64,000 nt of DNA. Origin: Christensenellaceae bacterium (lineage in GTDB: Bacteria; Bacillota; Clostridia; Christensenellales; UBA1242). Below the pieces are notes generated by a model. The model ran no database searches. It was not told the DNA's origin and saw only the letters and a program-made list of their open reading frames with translations. The first letter of the stretch is position 1, and the number at the start of each line of letters is the position of its first letter. Location of the stretch: the NCBI GenBank assembly GCA_031260975.1, contig JAISKJ010000003.1, positions 1 through 64,000 of the forward strand. The letters run 5' to 3'. Of the stretch, positions 51,501 through 60,400 are shown piece by piece. Both the position numbers and the translations under genes were made by a program.

Positions 51501-53995
51501 GTTGGAAGCGCATCAAACGCTGAAATTTGTTCAATTGAAACCATGCTGTCAAAAGCATTGATAACAATGTTGTCACCCAGAGTAACGCTGATTGTCTGCC
51601 CATTTATATTGAGTGTCAGCACCAGATTTCCGCTGTTTGTGAGAGTTATACTTTCAATCTTTTCTATATATTGTTCAAACAAATCAATTTGTGAGCTTAA
51701 TGACTCAGGAATTTCATCAAGCAGGGTGCTCGGGTTTTGCAGAAGTGAAATATATTCTTCAAAGGGTTCAAGCAAGGTAGAATAGTCGTAATAATTTGGT
51801 AGCTTATCTGCAACAAAACTTAATAGTTGTTCTATCTTGCCTGATGAAACGCTGACCTTATAGTCACCGTACTGCACATAGAATACACCGCTACTGTAAT
51901 ATAATGTTGCATTGTAGGTTGTGCCGTCGATTATTACGTCAACTATGCTCACACTGTCATAAGTTTGGATATTTATTGAAGTAATCAGGTTGATTGCAAC
52001 CGCTGTGCCGTTGGCGTTGAAACTGAACTGCCCCGAAACCTTTAGGTTGTCGGCGCGTGCCAGATCAATGAATTTGCCGATTTGCTCAACGATTATACTA
52101 TAGTTAATATACTCATTTTTGTCTATAACAGGAAAGGTTACATTATTTGTATTTATTGAAAGACAAGCGTTGATACCTCCGTTTATAAATGAAATGTTGC
52201 TGAGAAGTCCGCCTGAATGGTTAAGAGTAATTCTTGTGCCGTCGCTAAGGAGTATGCTAAGTCCGTTTATTAATGGTTTAATTTCGCTTATGAACTGAAC
52301 CGAGATGTCTTTTAGGTATAGTTGTGTCAGCATATTGATATCAGGCAGATTTACTTCAAACCCAAAGGTAGAGCTAAGAAGTCTCATCAGACCTCCAAAA
52401 TCCTCCGGAGAGCTTACGTATACCTTTATTCCGTCAATAGCAAAATATACTGCACTGTCGGTATAGGTTAAGTTAATTGTTTTGCCGCCGAATACGGTGC
52501 TGAGGTTAATCACAGGCGCGCCGTTTTGCCACTTTGCGCTGTAGTTAAACTCAAGGTTGCGTATGTCATTTTTAATATACAATGTTCCGCTGAAAGTAAG
52601 CTTGTTTGCGGTGTCAGCAGCAGCCTTAAGGGTGGGGTAGATTTCATTAAAGTTAAGATATTCACTGCCGTTTACGGGATTTAGATTTCCGGTGTTTTTG
52701 ATATTACTCAGGGTTACTGATACGTTGTCTGAACTAATGATTATCTGAGAAATATTTTCGTCAGAAGTCTCTATATGTATTGTTGCAGACCCTACTTCCA
52801 ACATAAACCAGTTGTCATATATGTCAACGCTATAGGCCAGAGCAATCAGCTGTGTGATTTGTTCTAGGGTTATGTTGCCGGTGTCAATGTTGATATTCAG
52901 CATATCAAGATATTCGTCAATGGTTGAGAGAGCATCGTTTATTTCGGGTATATTAAGTTCACCCAATGTTGACCCTATGCTTTGATATAGGTCCAATAAT
53001 TTAGTAAGGTCTTTAACACTGCTTTTTATTTTAATGCCGCCAAACTGAGTGTAAACCATTTCATTTGCGTATGTAAAAGAAAGCAGATCGCCAAAGCTGT
53101 TGCTAGTGACGGTTGTCTGAAGGTTTTTAAGGTCAACCTGAGCGTTAAACTTAATGCTTTGACTGAACAGATTTATGTCACTTCCGTAGTTTACGGTTGC
53201 AATAAAGTCTAAGAAGTTGTTCTTCACAAGATTTTTAAAGCAGCCCAGAAGTTTTGAAATATATTCTCCGTCTTTATAAGATGCAAGCTGGGGTGTTGCC
53301 ACTTGATTGGTTTCAAGCTTGCTCAGTTCTGCCTTAAGGTCTATGCTAAGGCCGCCCTGCTTTATGCCGGGAATTATAATTTCGGTTATGCTATAGTCAT
53401 TATCCAGCTTCAGCATTACGTCAATGCCGAATACGCTGAACGACACACTTTTTTCTCCGTTTTGTTCAAACTCCTGATATTCTTCAAACATAGCGGCTAT
53501 CATGTTCATATCAAAATTGTCAAACGAAGGAAGTGTTATAGGTTCAAGCCCCAGAAGCTCGGTAATCATGCCCACTGCACTCATAAGATTGTTTGTGGTA
53601 AAGTGCATCTTGCTGCCGTCAATATCCAAAAACAAATCGGAGTCAATCAGAATAAGCCCTACCGTCAAACTTTGACCGTCTAAAACAACAGTGGCGGTTC
53701 CTGAGGCATCAAGCTCGCTGAATGTGTTTCGGGCGTTTAGGTTGAGGTCCAGCAATATTTTAATATCCTGTGAGCCTTCTTGTTTTATGTTGATTTCAGC
53801 GTTTATGTTATAGTTTTCGTTGCTTGTCAGGTTTGTAATTGCGTCGGTGATGAAAGAGGTTTCAATTTCCGGATTTGTCGGCCGCATATTTGAAGGAGCG
53901 TTTGTAGGAGTAAACAATATAACACCTACGGCAGTGACTGCAGCCATTGCCAGATAACATAAAAAATATCTTAATCCTTTTCTCATTGTTTTCAT
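48533..53995 (-). CDS. Large exported repeat protein (1820 aa) with unknown beta-rich units
   Basis: The start ATG is 7 bases after AAAGGAG. It opens with basic residues and a membrane segment (residues 11-28), then is extracellular. Most of the length is made of degenerate repeats. Each has a 'SGT..F..NG' strand, a 'TYxDxxIYxxxDGIK(V/L)' strand, a helical stretch with 'LxxLxxxxG...LPD', then 'LxLxDIxVxFI' and a 'GGLISxI' turn. At least six units can be followed by eye. The style recalls LolA/LppX-like lipid-binding sheets, but I cannot assign the family. No sortase signal is present. Near 49,900 it contains GQMNKSNIREVF, related to GQLNKNNIQQLF of the neighbouring gene. The two genes form an operon with a 12-base gap. 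Confidence 0.75.
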   Translation of the reverse strand: MKTMRKGLRYFLCYLAMAAVTAVGVILFTPTNAPSNMRPTNPEIETSFITDAITNLTSNENYNINAEINIKQEGSQDIKILLDLNLNARNTFSELDASGTATVVLDGQSLTVGLILIDSDLFLDIDGSKMHFTTNNLMSAVGMITELLGLEPITLPSFDNFDMNMIAAMFEEYQEFEQNGEKSVSFSVFGIDVMLKLDNDYSITEIIIPGIKQGGLSIDLKAELSKLETNQVATPQLASYKDGEYISKLLGCFKNLVKNNFLDFIATVNYGSDINLFSQSIKFNAQVDLKNLQTTVTSNSFGDLLSFTYANEMVYTQFGGIKIKSSVKDLTKLLDLYQSIGSTLGELNIPEINDALSTIDEYLDMLNINIDTGNITLEQITQLIALAYSVDIYDNWFMLEVGSATIHIETSDENISQIIISSDNVSVTLSNIKNTGNLNPVNGSEYLNFNEIYPTLKAAADTANKLTFSGTLYIKNDIRNLEFNYSAKWQNGAPVINLSTVFGGKTINLTYTDSAVYFAIDGIKVYVSSPEDFGGLMRLLSSTFGFEVNLPDINMLTQLYLKDISVQFISEIKPLINGLSILLSDGTRITLNHSGGLLSNISFINGGINACLSINTNNVTFPVIDKNEYINYSIIVEQIGKFIDLARADNLKVSGQFSFNANGTAVAINLITSINIQTYDSVSIVDVIIDGTTYNATLYYSSGVFYVQYGDYKVSVSSGKIEQLLSFVADKLPNYYDYSTLLEPFEEYISLLQNPSTLLDEIPESLSSQIDLFEQYIEKIESITLTNSGNLVLTLNINGQTISVTLGDNIVINAFDSMVSIEQISAFDALPTDNSDYLNADNFIDLLETIEATVSSKTLAFDVAVQYDSYTIEAAIDIDFRDGLKVNITSNSFGSPLNITYINDTIYLVFGEIKISCTLSQLDEILDYAQNELFDTLTNMNLEAIDDLLEQITDTFENTEELTVMEIYNALKAMTFGDIISGAFRDISFELTTSDGKITDINVNTQDAAISAAVASRQPAISAPLNCTNWDDLFPTIKALVNTLANLTVSGTGQISFVYNGSQETFNFDYIISFVDSNLILQLSMQMYGHSIIITLQDGIIFIELDGVKLQATYDDIKELVTYINDKFGTELSIPDQLIDMAKKLSLQDINVSFLQSMTANGSTLTINFDSSTMLQIKNQGGLISEINFVYTDIVATLFISQVGGITIPDIDQASRDGYLRYVELTKYMDEISQLIEDFKNEATDQYQFLGQIGIYEADLNYASETNKARDNYGVSYGASVYDNALSRVLLDIQDLSFELFGPENILLEALHINIAASGRGALYDQWVRYPQTLEAWYYSNPPDPQTSAPGDGHLYLNTNGLKGQMNKSNIREVFETAKFALPHYLDTSGFQEILDAVLFNDNHDMMIDLALASSGMEEMGEEGIDIFGILRNYAPLITSLTMDQTGKISLDLDIGSLLNYQWGENIITIEIQFNGQKLQLDMYGLKVGEGIYMNLTGITVDTIPSIARAPADPGNYMDFSTLANFLGEVDDTIQTSYNASEQSYNMGIASGSYININLNAYNIASCELRLTIQNAEFKLHEDGSFEAMISLTLPGRNVSLFGLIGVQNINEPSNANSNTTNHSVKIYITDRLEGRPMIYVDRTTTYKTGGFLGIGAKNATDYIKARHDPSNMDVFVLIQDICGFTNDIMEQFRADVEYIDGPTKIEKVIKNYTYTQNGSNKEYRVDFDLQQLTLVKMMNPYDSTYYTHFKATTSLKNGKYLLNNLFIDKIRINAKSGSLEAKVDIYGNIAFDQNKYGVAYNFNTMYALNPTSFGNIKYP

Positions 53996-54007
53996 ATCTG
54001 TACTCCT

Positions 54008-54982
54008 TTATCTTGCGGGCATAGCAACTTCACTTATGAAGTCAAATGTCTGTGTGAGAGTTGCGTGGCACCGCGGAGAGATTGCGCCGAACTTCATGTT
54101 ATAATATTCATCAATTTTAGTTTGATAGAATACAATTTTTCCGTCATCAAGAACGGTAAGAGTGATATCTAACACAATATCTTGAGTAAATGTAGGGGGG
54201 TCGGTCAGTCCGCTTACCGTAACCATCTGGGTTGCATATTCTATAACTGAATAAACTCTGTCGAGTGTCAGTTTGAAGTTATATCCCACTCTGCCGTTGT
54301 TAAGAGTTATTTTTTTAAAGGTTTCTATGTCCGCAGTTTTGTCTATCAGGGTTGCACTGGATACTATATAAGGACAAAGGTTTGTTATAGGAAGACCATA
54401 TTTGTCAGCGTATTCCGATTCTGCATAGGTGACCGATTCTCCGCCGGAATAATTCCCCAGAGTCCCGCTCATAAAGTCTTCAAATCGGTCCTTGTTTGTA
54501 AAACTTCCCAAAGTTACTGAAATTTGATTGAGGTCATTATAATGGGTCAGCTCCACTACGTCCTTGGCACCCTTAGAAAAACTTTCAGCATAAAATTTAT
54601 AGCCCGTAGTGCTGCTTGCGTCATATTTTTTATAGCCTCTGATTTCTTGCTTTGCAATAGTGTCAACAAGTCCTACTGATTTAAGGGTGTATTTATTGGC
54701 TGTTTCGCTGTTTCGCTGCGCTGCCAAAAAGAGCTGCTGAATGTTATTCTTGTTAAGCTGCCCCTCACTTGGCGTCAAAAATGACTGATAATAGTTAAGG
54801 CTTAGGCTTCCGTTTTGCTGCCTGAAATAGACAGGATCATAAGCCGAGTAGTCTATCATCTCTCCTCCTGCCAAATTTTTGACCCACCACACGCCTATAA
54901 AAATGCCCGTTGCGGCTCCAAGAACAATCATAACCACCAGCGCCGTGAGGCCTTGCTTGGTCATCTTAACAGCTTTTGCCAT
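54008..54982 (-). CDS. N-terminally anchored exported protein, partner of the 1820-aa protein
   Basis: 324 residues with GGGAG before the ATG. A basic tip and a membrane helix (about residues 11-33, Val/Gly/Ile-rich) place the remaining 290 residues outside the cell. The extracellular part is beta-rich, with the phrase GQLNKNNIQQLFLAAQR shared in modified form with the downstream gene. A promoter (TTGACT-N18-TATAAT, minus strand) lies about 65-95 bases upstream. It is the first gene of a two-gene operon. I recognise no known domain. Confidence 0.7.
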   Translation of the reverse strand: MAKAVKMTKQGLTALVVMIVLGAATGIFIGVWWVKNLAGGEMIDYSAYDPVYFRQQNGSLSLNYYQSFLTPSEGQLNKNNIQQLFLAAQRNSETANKYTLKSVGLVDTIAKQEIRGYKKYDASSTTGYKFYAESFSKGAKDVVELTHYNDLNQISVTLGSFTNKDRFEDFMSGTLGNYSGGESVTYAESEYADKYGLPITNLCPYIVSSATLIDKTADIETFKKITLNNGRVGYNFKLTLDRVYSVIEYATQMVTVSGLTDPPTFTQDIVLDITLTVLDDGKIVFYQTKIDEYYNMKFGAISPRCHATLTQTFDFISEVAMPAR

Positions 54983-55047
54983 ATATTTTTTCTCCCGTTA
55001 TTTTTTTAATTTTTAATTAATGTCACACATGCATTAATTGTTCACTC

Positions 55048-55077
55048 ATTATAATACATTGTGGTTGACAAAGTCAA
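55048..55077 (-). promoter_or_regulatory. Promoter of the two-gene exported-protein operon
   Basis: Minus strand TTGACT (55077-55072), 18-base spacer, TATAAT (55053-55048), directed at the gene starting at 54982. Confidence 0.7.
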
Positions 55078-55308
55078 GAGAATATAATAAGAAGTTGCCG
55101 GGCTATGAAAGTTTCATAAAAATCAGGCCAAATTTTGCTTCATAAAATCACAGACTTTTTTAAAATAGCATCACTATTTTAGCGAGATAGAGCATATTTT
55201 GGTTGATATAGTCAATGAATTAACTTTGATTATAATTTTTAAGATTTTGCGGTCAGAATGTCCTCTCAAATCCTGTAAGAAGACTATGTGAGGAAGTGTG
55301 ATAATTTG
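55078..55308. other. Intergenic, nothing recognised
   Basis: AT-rich stretch between divergent promoters. I see no ORF with a ribosome site, no repeat and no strong hairpin. Confidence 0.4.
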
Positions 55309-55337
55309 TTGCAATTAGGGATAAATTATAGTATAAT
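55309..55337 (+). promoter_or_regulatory. Promoter of the small membrane protein gene
   Basis: TTGCAA (55309-55314), 17-base spacer, TATAAT (55332-55337), then an AAGGAGATG ribosome site. Confidence 0.8.
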
Positions 55338-55363
55338 ATATGGCGTAAGGAGATGAAAATATT

Positions 55364-55945
55364 ATGAATAAAAGTAAACGCAGATTACAGCTTGCTGCGG
55401 GAATAATCAGCATACTTATGGCGCTCGGTTCGGTGCTGATAGGTTTGCTTGTTGCAGCCTTAGGAACGTTTATGTCATGGATGATGTTTGGGTTGCTTGA
55501 TGCGCTGGCAGGGTCTAACATAACCGAAATGGGTGCGCTGATATTTTTGATGATAGGCATTGTGATGGTGTTGATTATAGGTATTCCGCTGTTTGTTTGC
55601 GGAGTGCTGCTTTGCAAAAACCCTGTTAACAGAGACGGTACCGTTTCAAGTCAGGCGGGAAGGGTAATCACTTCAACGATTATAGTAGGATTATACTTAT
55701 TGGCTTTGATTGGAGTAGGATTTGCGGCTCCGCCCATTCTGTTGCTGGCAATACTTCCGGGCATAGTATTTATATGTCTGGTTGTGAGTTTAACAAAAAA
55801 ACACAATCGGCCCGCAGAGCAGCCAAGTGGGGGAGGAAATACCAATACTACAAGTGTTAATGTGACAATAGGCAGCGGAAATGCCGATGAATCAGCACCT
55901 GTTGTTGAAGTAAGCGATAAGGGTGACAATTCTCCGTCACAATAA
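55364..55945 (+). CDS. Multi-span membrane protein of unknown function (193 aa)
   Basis: Four hydrophobic segments are visible (about residues 7-30, 50-80, 98-118, 120-140). A cytoplasmic or external polar tail follows, rich in Gly, Asn, Thr and Ser (GGGNTNTTSVNVTIGSG). AAGGAG precedes the ATG and the gene has its own promoter and terminator. No transport or enzyme motif is recognised. It may be a DUF4064-like or general small envelope protein. Confidence 0.7.
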   Translation: MNKSKRRLQLAAGIISILMALGSVLIGLLVAALGTFMSWMMFGLLDALAGSNITEMGALIFLMIGIVMVLIIGIPLFVCGVLLCKNPVNRDGTVSSQAGRVITSTIIVGLYLLALIGVGFAAPPILLLAILPGIVFICLVVSLTKKHNRPAEQPSGGGNTNTTSVNVTIGSGNADESAPVVEVSDKGDNSPSQ

Positions 55946-55955
55946 TTATTAGAAG

Positions 55956-55981
55956 AAAAAACAGCCTAAGAGCTGTTTTTT
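55956..55981 (+). terminator. Rho-independent terminator
   Basis: AAAAAACAGC/GCTGTTTTTT stem with a six-base loop, 10 bases after the membrane-protein stop. Confidence 0.85.
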
Positions 55982-56106
55982 GCTGTGCAGGGAAAAACTG
56001 CAAAGTCTTTATACTGCCAATATTTTGTGATATTTATAATGATTATTGTTTTGTGAAACAGAGTATTTTATGTTGGATTGGATATGCTAAACGAGAGGTG
56101 GTAAGT

Positions 56107-56235
56107 ATGCAAGACAAAGATAAAAAATCAACTAAAAAGTCTCAAATGCGCTCAAAACAGGACTTGCACGGCAGCTATACGGGGGTGCCAATGGGTGACG
56201 CCGACGAAATTATTCAGGATGCAGATGATTTGTGA
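56107..56235 (+). CDS. Small acidic-tailed protein (42 aa)
   Basis: The ATG at 56107 is chosen because AGAGGTGG lies just upstream; an in-frame start at 56053 lacks one. The N-terminus is Lys/Asp-rich, the centre has GSYTGVPMGD, and the C-terminus is EIIQDADDL. The phrase 'SYTG.P...QDADDL' recalls short conserved hypothetical proteins of spore-forming Clostridia, but I recall no function. A TGA follows, and a T-less hairpin (GCAGCTGA/TCAGCTGC, 56241-56266) lies downstream. Confidence 0.65.
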   Translation: MQDKDKKSTKKSQMRSKQDLHGSYTGVPMGDADEIIQDADDL

Positions 56236-56308
56236 ATATCTGCAGCTGATTTAACATCTCAGCTGCATACAGTAGATAGGAAGAAGACGGAGGTTTTTAT
56301 AGTGCAGT

Positions 56309-57100
56309 TTACGTTGTAAACTTCTTAAAAGGTGTATTTTTATCCGGCTCAAAAAATTGGAAGATTGCGTTGTTTATATGCGGTGCGGCCTTATTTAGCT
56401 CTGATTGACTTTCGATTGTCCAGCCGATGACGGGCAGGTTTTTGTTTGTTATTAGTTTTCGTGGGAGAGAATCATATAAATGCGCTATAAAGTGCGGGTT
56501 GGCTTTTTTAAACAGCCACATATTGCGTGTGGCCAAACGCACAAGCGGATTTTTGGGTCTATAAATATCAGTATTGGACCAGGTTGAAACAAGCAGCCCA
56601 CGCATAATTTCGGGAGCGTTATTTTTGAACCATGCAATAATATTAGGGTCAAATGACTGAACGGCAAATTCGCCCTTATAGTCTTTTAGGATATCATATA
56701 CTGTTTTGGCGACTTTATCGTTGTTGTAGCCTATACTTTTATAATCTGCCGGTTTAATTTCGACCAGAAGCGGCGCTTTGCCGTTTACAAGTTTTAATAC
56801 TTCAGGCAGGCTGGGCGGGTGCTGGTCGGTTTTGCATAGAGATATATTTTTTAGGTCTTCTTTTTTGAGTTTTAAAATATCAAAATCCATACCCGTGAGC
56901 TTATGTGTGTCGAGCTGGTGGTGAAACACAACGGTTGAACCGTCGCTTATTACGTATACATCAAATTCTATGGCGTAGCCCTTTTCTATAGCAATTTCCA
57001 TGGCTTTCAGCGACTGCTGGGGAATGGTATGGTTATCCCAAAACCCGCCCCTGTGAGCAATCGGAACATTCAGTATAAAACTGTTTTTTAAATCTTTCAT
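56309..57100 (-). CDS. Glycerophosphodiester phosphodiesterase
   Basis: 263 residues. HRGG (near residue 17) is followed by the metal ligands EFDV and DG, with the second His in VVFHHQL. The LVEIKP strand and QSFDP follow, completing the TIM-barrel signature of the GDPD/UgpQ family. It hydrolyses glycerophosphodiesters to glycerol-3-phosphate and an alcohol. No signal peptide, so it acts in the cytoplasm. AAAGGA precedes the ATG. Three promoter-like boxes lie upstream on the minus strand (see the region 57101-57481). Confidence 0.9.
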   Translation of the reverse strand: MKDLKNSFILNVPIAHRGGFWDNHTIPQQSLKAMEIAIEKGYAIEFDVYVISDGSTVVFHHQLDTHKLTGMDFDILKLKKEDLKNISLCKTDQHPPSLPEVLKLVNGKAPLLVEIKPADYKSIGYNNDKVAKTVYDILKDYKGEFAVQSFDPNIIAWFKNNAPEIMRGLLVSTWSNTDIYRPKNPLVRLATRNMWLFKKANPHFIAHLYDSLPRKLITNKNLPVIGWTIESQSELNKAAPHINNAIFQFFEPDKNTPFKKFTT

Positions 57101-57197
57101 TTGTTGTTATCCTTTTTATTATTGCAAAATTATAGCATAAAGTGTTGAAATTCAACCTCGCTCTAAAATATTCGTGCAAGAACAGTTTTCGCTTCAG

Positions 57198-57326
57198 TTG
57201 AATTATAACACAATCTTTTATCAGCTGCAATTAAAACAAAAAATATTTTGTTGTGTTGAAATCCTGCCTTATTCGCGTCCATCTTGCAAGCAAGTTTTCA
57301 GCTAACTTCATTGAATTATAACACAA
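57198..57326. repeat. Two exact copies of TTGAATTATAACACAA
   Basis: Copies at 57198-57213 and 57311-57326, 113 bases apart. On the minus strand each reads TTGTGTTATAATTCAA, an extended -10 (TGTTATAAT) within a nearly palindromic 16-mer, so each may be both promoter and operator. Confidence 0.6.
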
Positions 57327-57422
57327 GTGTTTTAGAAAACCAAGCGAACAGAGTGCTTTGCGGGAGGGAGCTTAGGCAGTATCTTTGACTATGAAAAACG
57401 GCGTCATTTTTTTGATTTGCTA

Positions 57423-57451
57423 TTGACAAGCGGCGTAAACTGTAGTAAAAT
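57423..57451 (+). promoter_or_regulatory. Promoter of the GLUG-type surface protein gene
   Basis: TTGACA (57423-57428), 17-base spacer, TAAAAT (57446-57451), then CGGAGGG before the ATG at 57482. Confidence 0.8.
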
Positions 57452-57481
57452 GTGAGTGTATAAAAATACGGAGGGTAGAAT

Positions 57482-60400
57482 ATGAAAAAGTTTTTGATAT
57501 TTCTGGCGGTGTGTGTGGCCCTTGCAGCAGTAGGGTTCTCTATCTATTACTTTACCAAAGACAATGAAGTAATAAGACTAAACTACACTACAATACCGGT
57601 AAATAAAGGAGCTACAATAGAGGCCAAGGGGCTTTTGGAAATAGAAAACCCCAGTAGGTATACTACTATTAGTTATGGGTCAAATGACTCAGGGATATTG
57701 GAGTATAATTCGGCAAACGGTTTGTTTTTGGCCAAGGCCGGCGGAAAGACTAATATTGTTATTGAAACCAGAAACAACAGATATAAGAGAATGACCATTG
57801 AGGTTGTTGTCAGAGACGGAACTGAAGAGTTTCCTTATATTATATCTAATGAGGCTGACTTGCTCAGAGTGGGCAACAGCGCAGACTTTACTTTGGATAA
57901 GCACTATAAGGTAGACACCAACAACACGGCTAAGGAAATTGTTTTGACTGCAAAATGGATTCCCATCGGAATAGATAAGGAAACCGGCACTGAAACGGAG
58001 TTTACGGGTGTATTTGACGGAAACGGTCACAAAATTTCATATGTAAATGTTTCTGCATACACTCACGACGAAATTATAGCAGTTTGCAAAAAAGTGGATA
58101 CAGGCACTGCCGGACCTACTGATGTTATTGAATATAGTGACGGCACATTTGATTATGTTTCAACCAACGCAAGCAATGCAATGAGGGAATATAACAATCT
58201 TCTGGCTACAAAAATCAAGAATGCAGGATTTATGTATGCTCTTGGCGAGACTGCTGTTGTGCACGACCTGATTTTGGATAGAGTTACATTATTTGGTGAT
58301 TTTGACAAGGCGGGAGGTGTAGCTTCACAGAGTGCCGGCAAAATTATCAGTGTTGAAGTAAGAGGCGGCAAGCTTGATGGCAGCATAGCCACGGGTGGCT
58401 TTATTGACAGTATTAGGACAACGGCATATATCGGCGGAATTGTAGGCAGAAACGTAGGCAGTTCGCAAGGTTCTATGGCTATTATTGACAGATGTGCTGC
58501 AATAATCGCTATCGGACATATAGCCGACCAGGTTGTGGGCGGAGTAACAGGGCGCAACGAAATGGGACTTGTAACCGAAAGCTACTTTAGAGGCGTGTTG
58601 TCACAGGATACTGTTACCAAAACCTTTGGCGGTATTATAGGTGAAAACTACGGATATACAAATGCTTTGGGCACAAAGGTTTATTATGCAAACGCAAGAG
58701 ACAGTTTTGCTCTTATATATATAGTTTCAACGTCGTCCACTTTCGGATCGCATGATACAAGCAAAATTGCCGGAGCTATCGGAAAAAACGTAGCAGATAC
58801 AACCAAAAGTAACAACATATTCGGGTTGCACTTTGCTCTTGTATATGTAACAGATGGCGGAGACCCGCTTAACAGCATACTCGTAGGCGGATTTAAAATA
58901 GGTCTTGACACAATAAAAGAAGCAACGGGTGCACAGCCCGATGTGGATGCGGGCAACGGCGGATTTAACAACGCAAGCGAAATGTCTAACCAGACCAAAT
59001 ATATTTCAAGATCGACCAGAAATGGCTGGAATTTTGTGGAAGTATGGCAGCTTGACAGCGGAAACTCAAATCTTACATTTCCTGTTTTGAGAAAAGGTGC
59101 AATAGGTTCCAACTTTGACAAAGACCCCAATGAGGGCGGAGGAGAAATTGAGCCTCCAGAGCCTCCTGCGTTCAACTATCAAATAAGCGACGCACAAGAC
59201 CTGTATAACAAGCTTAGTGCTCCTGCAGGTACACTACATGACGGACAAGGTCCTGACGAGGTATATACTATTATTGCCGACCTTAATCTTAGCACAATCA
59301 ATAGTAACAACGGATGGACGGTAATTGCACAGACCTTTACCGGTGGACTGTATGGTGCAGTGCCTGTATTGGGCGGAACCACCAGAGCAGCGGTTTTGAC
59401 AGGGCTTAACATTAAAAAGACTGTTCCCGATGTTGGTGTGGGTATGTTTAGAGAATCTAACGGCGGAGTGTTCAGCAACCTTGTTATTGACGGCGTAACT
59501 ATAACCGGTGTTTCTGACAGTAGTTATATTTCACGTGTAGGTGTTTTAGCCGGAAAAGCGAGCGGCACAGATGTGATATCCGTTGAGATTAAAAATGTTA
59601 TATTAAGCATTGAAGGCTATGCCTTTGGCACCATGTTTGGAGAAACAACCGGCGGAGAAATCAAGAACAGCAAAGTGAGCAATATTGACGGCTCTATCGG
59701 AAACCAAATATATAATTATGCCGGCGGAATTGTGGGCCTGAACGGTGACAAGAATGCAGAAAAACAGGGCGCAGTAATCAACAATGTAATTATTGAAAGC
59801 GTTAAGCTTGTTGCTTACAGACTTGGCGGAGTTGCAGGATATAACTACAGACAGACCATAAGCAATGCAGATGTCAGCGGACTTGTATTGTTGCAATACA
59901 AAGACGGAGCAATCATTGCAGGTGACCCTAACAGATTTATCGGAATTATATCAGAAAATCAGGGACTTGACTTTTATAACGTGTTTGTGGGCGGAATTGT
60001 AGGACAGAACTATGGCATGGATGCAAAAATACTTAACTCATACGCTTCTTCAAACATACAAGTTTCAACTTTTACCAGCACAATCAACAGAGAGGTATAT
60101 ATTATTATCGGCGGTATAGCAGGTAAGAACGAAAAGGGAACAATCCAAGATGTTTATGTATACAGCACTCTGATTGAGACTCACGGAAACTCTGATGCTA
60201 GAATTGGCGGAATAGTGGGTGAGCACGATGGAATTGTTCACAACGCACTTGTAAACAATGACGTAAACATAAAGTCTTCAACCACATACGACAAGACAGG
60301 ACACCGCTCTTTGGCTGGAGGTATAGCGGGAATAACATGGGGCGACACGCTTAAGACCGGCCTCATCAGAAATTCAGCAGTATATGCAGCAAACATTACG

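Larger units (their letters stand above)
57101..57481. promoter_or_regulatory. Divergent control region with repeated -10/operator boxes
   Basis: Three minus-strand TATAAT boxes face the phosphodiesterase gene: at about 57127-57132 (TGCTATAAT), and within two exact copies of TTGAATTATAACACAA. A perfect odd palindrome GTTGAA-A-TTCAAC is at 57144-57156. The plus strand has TTGACA-N17-TAAAAT (57423-57451) for the GLUG-protein gene. No gene is found in the region. Confidence 0.65.
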
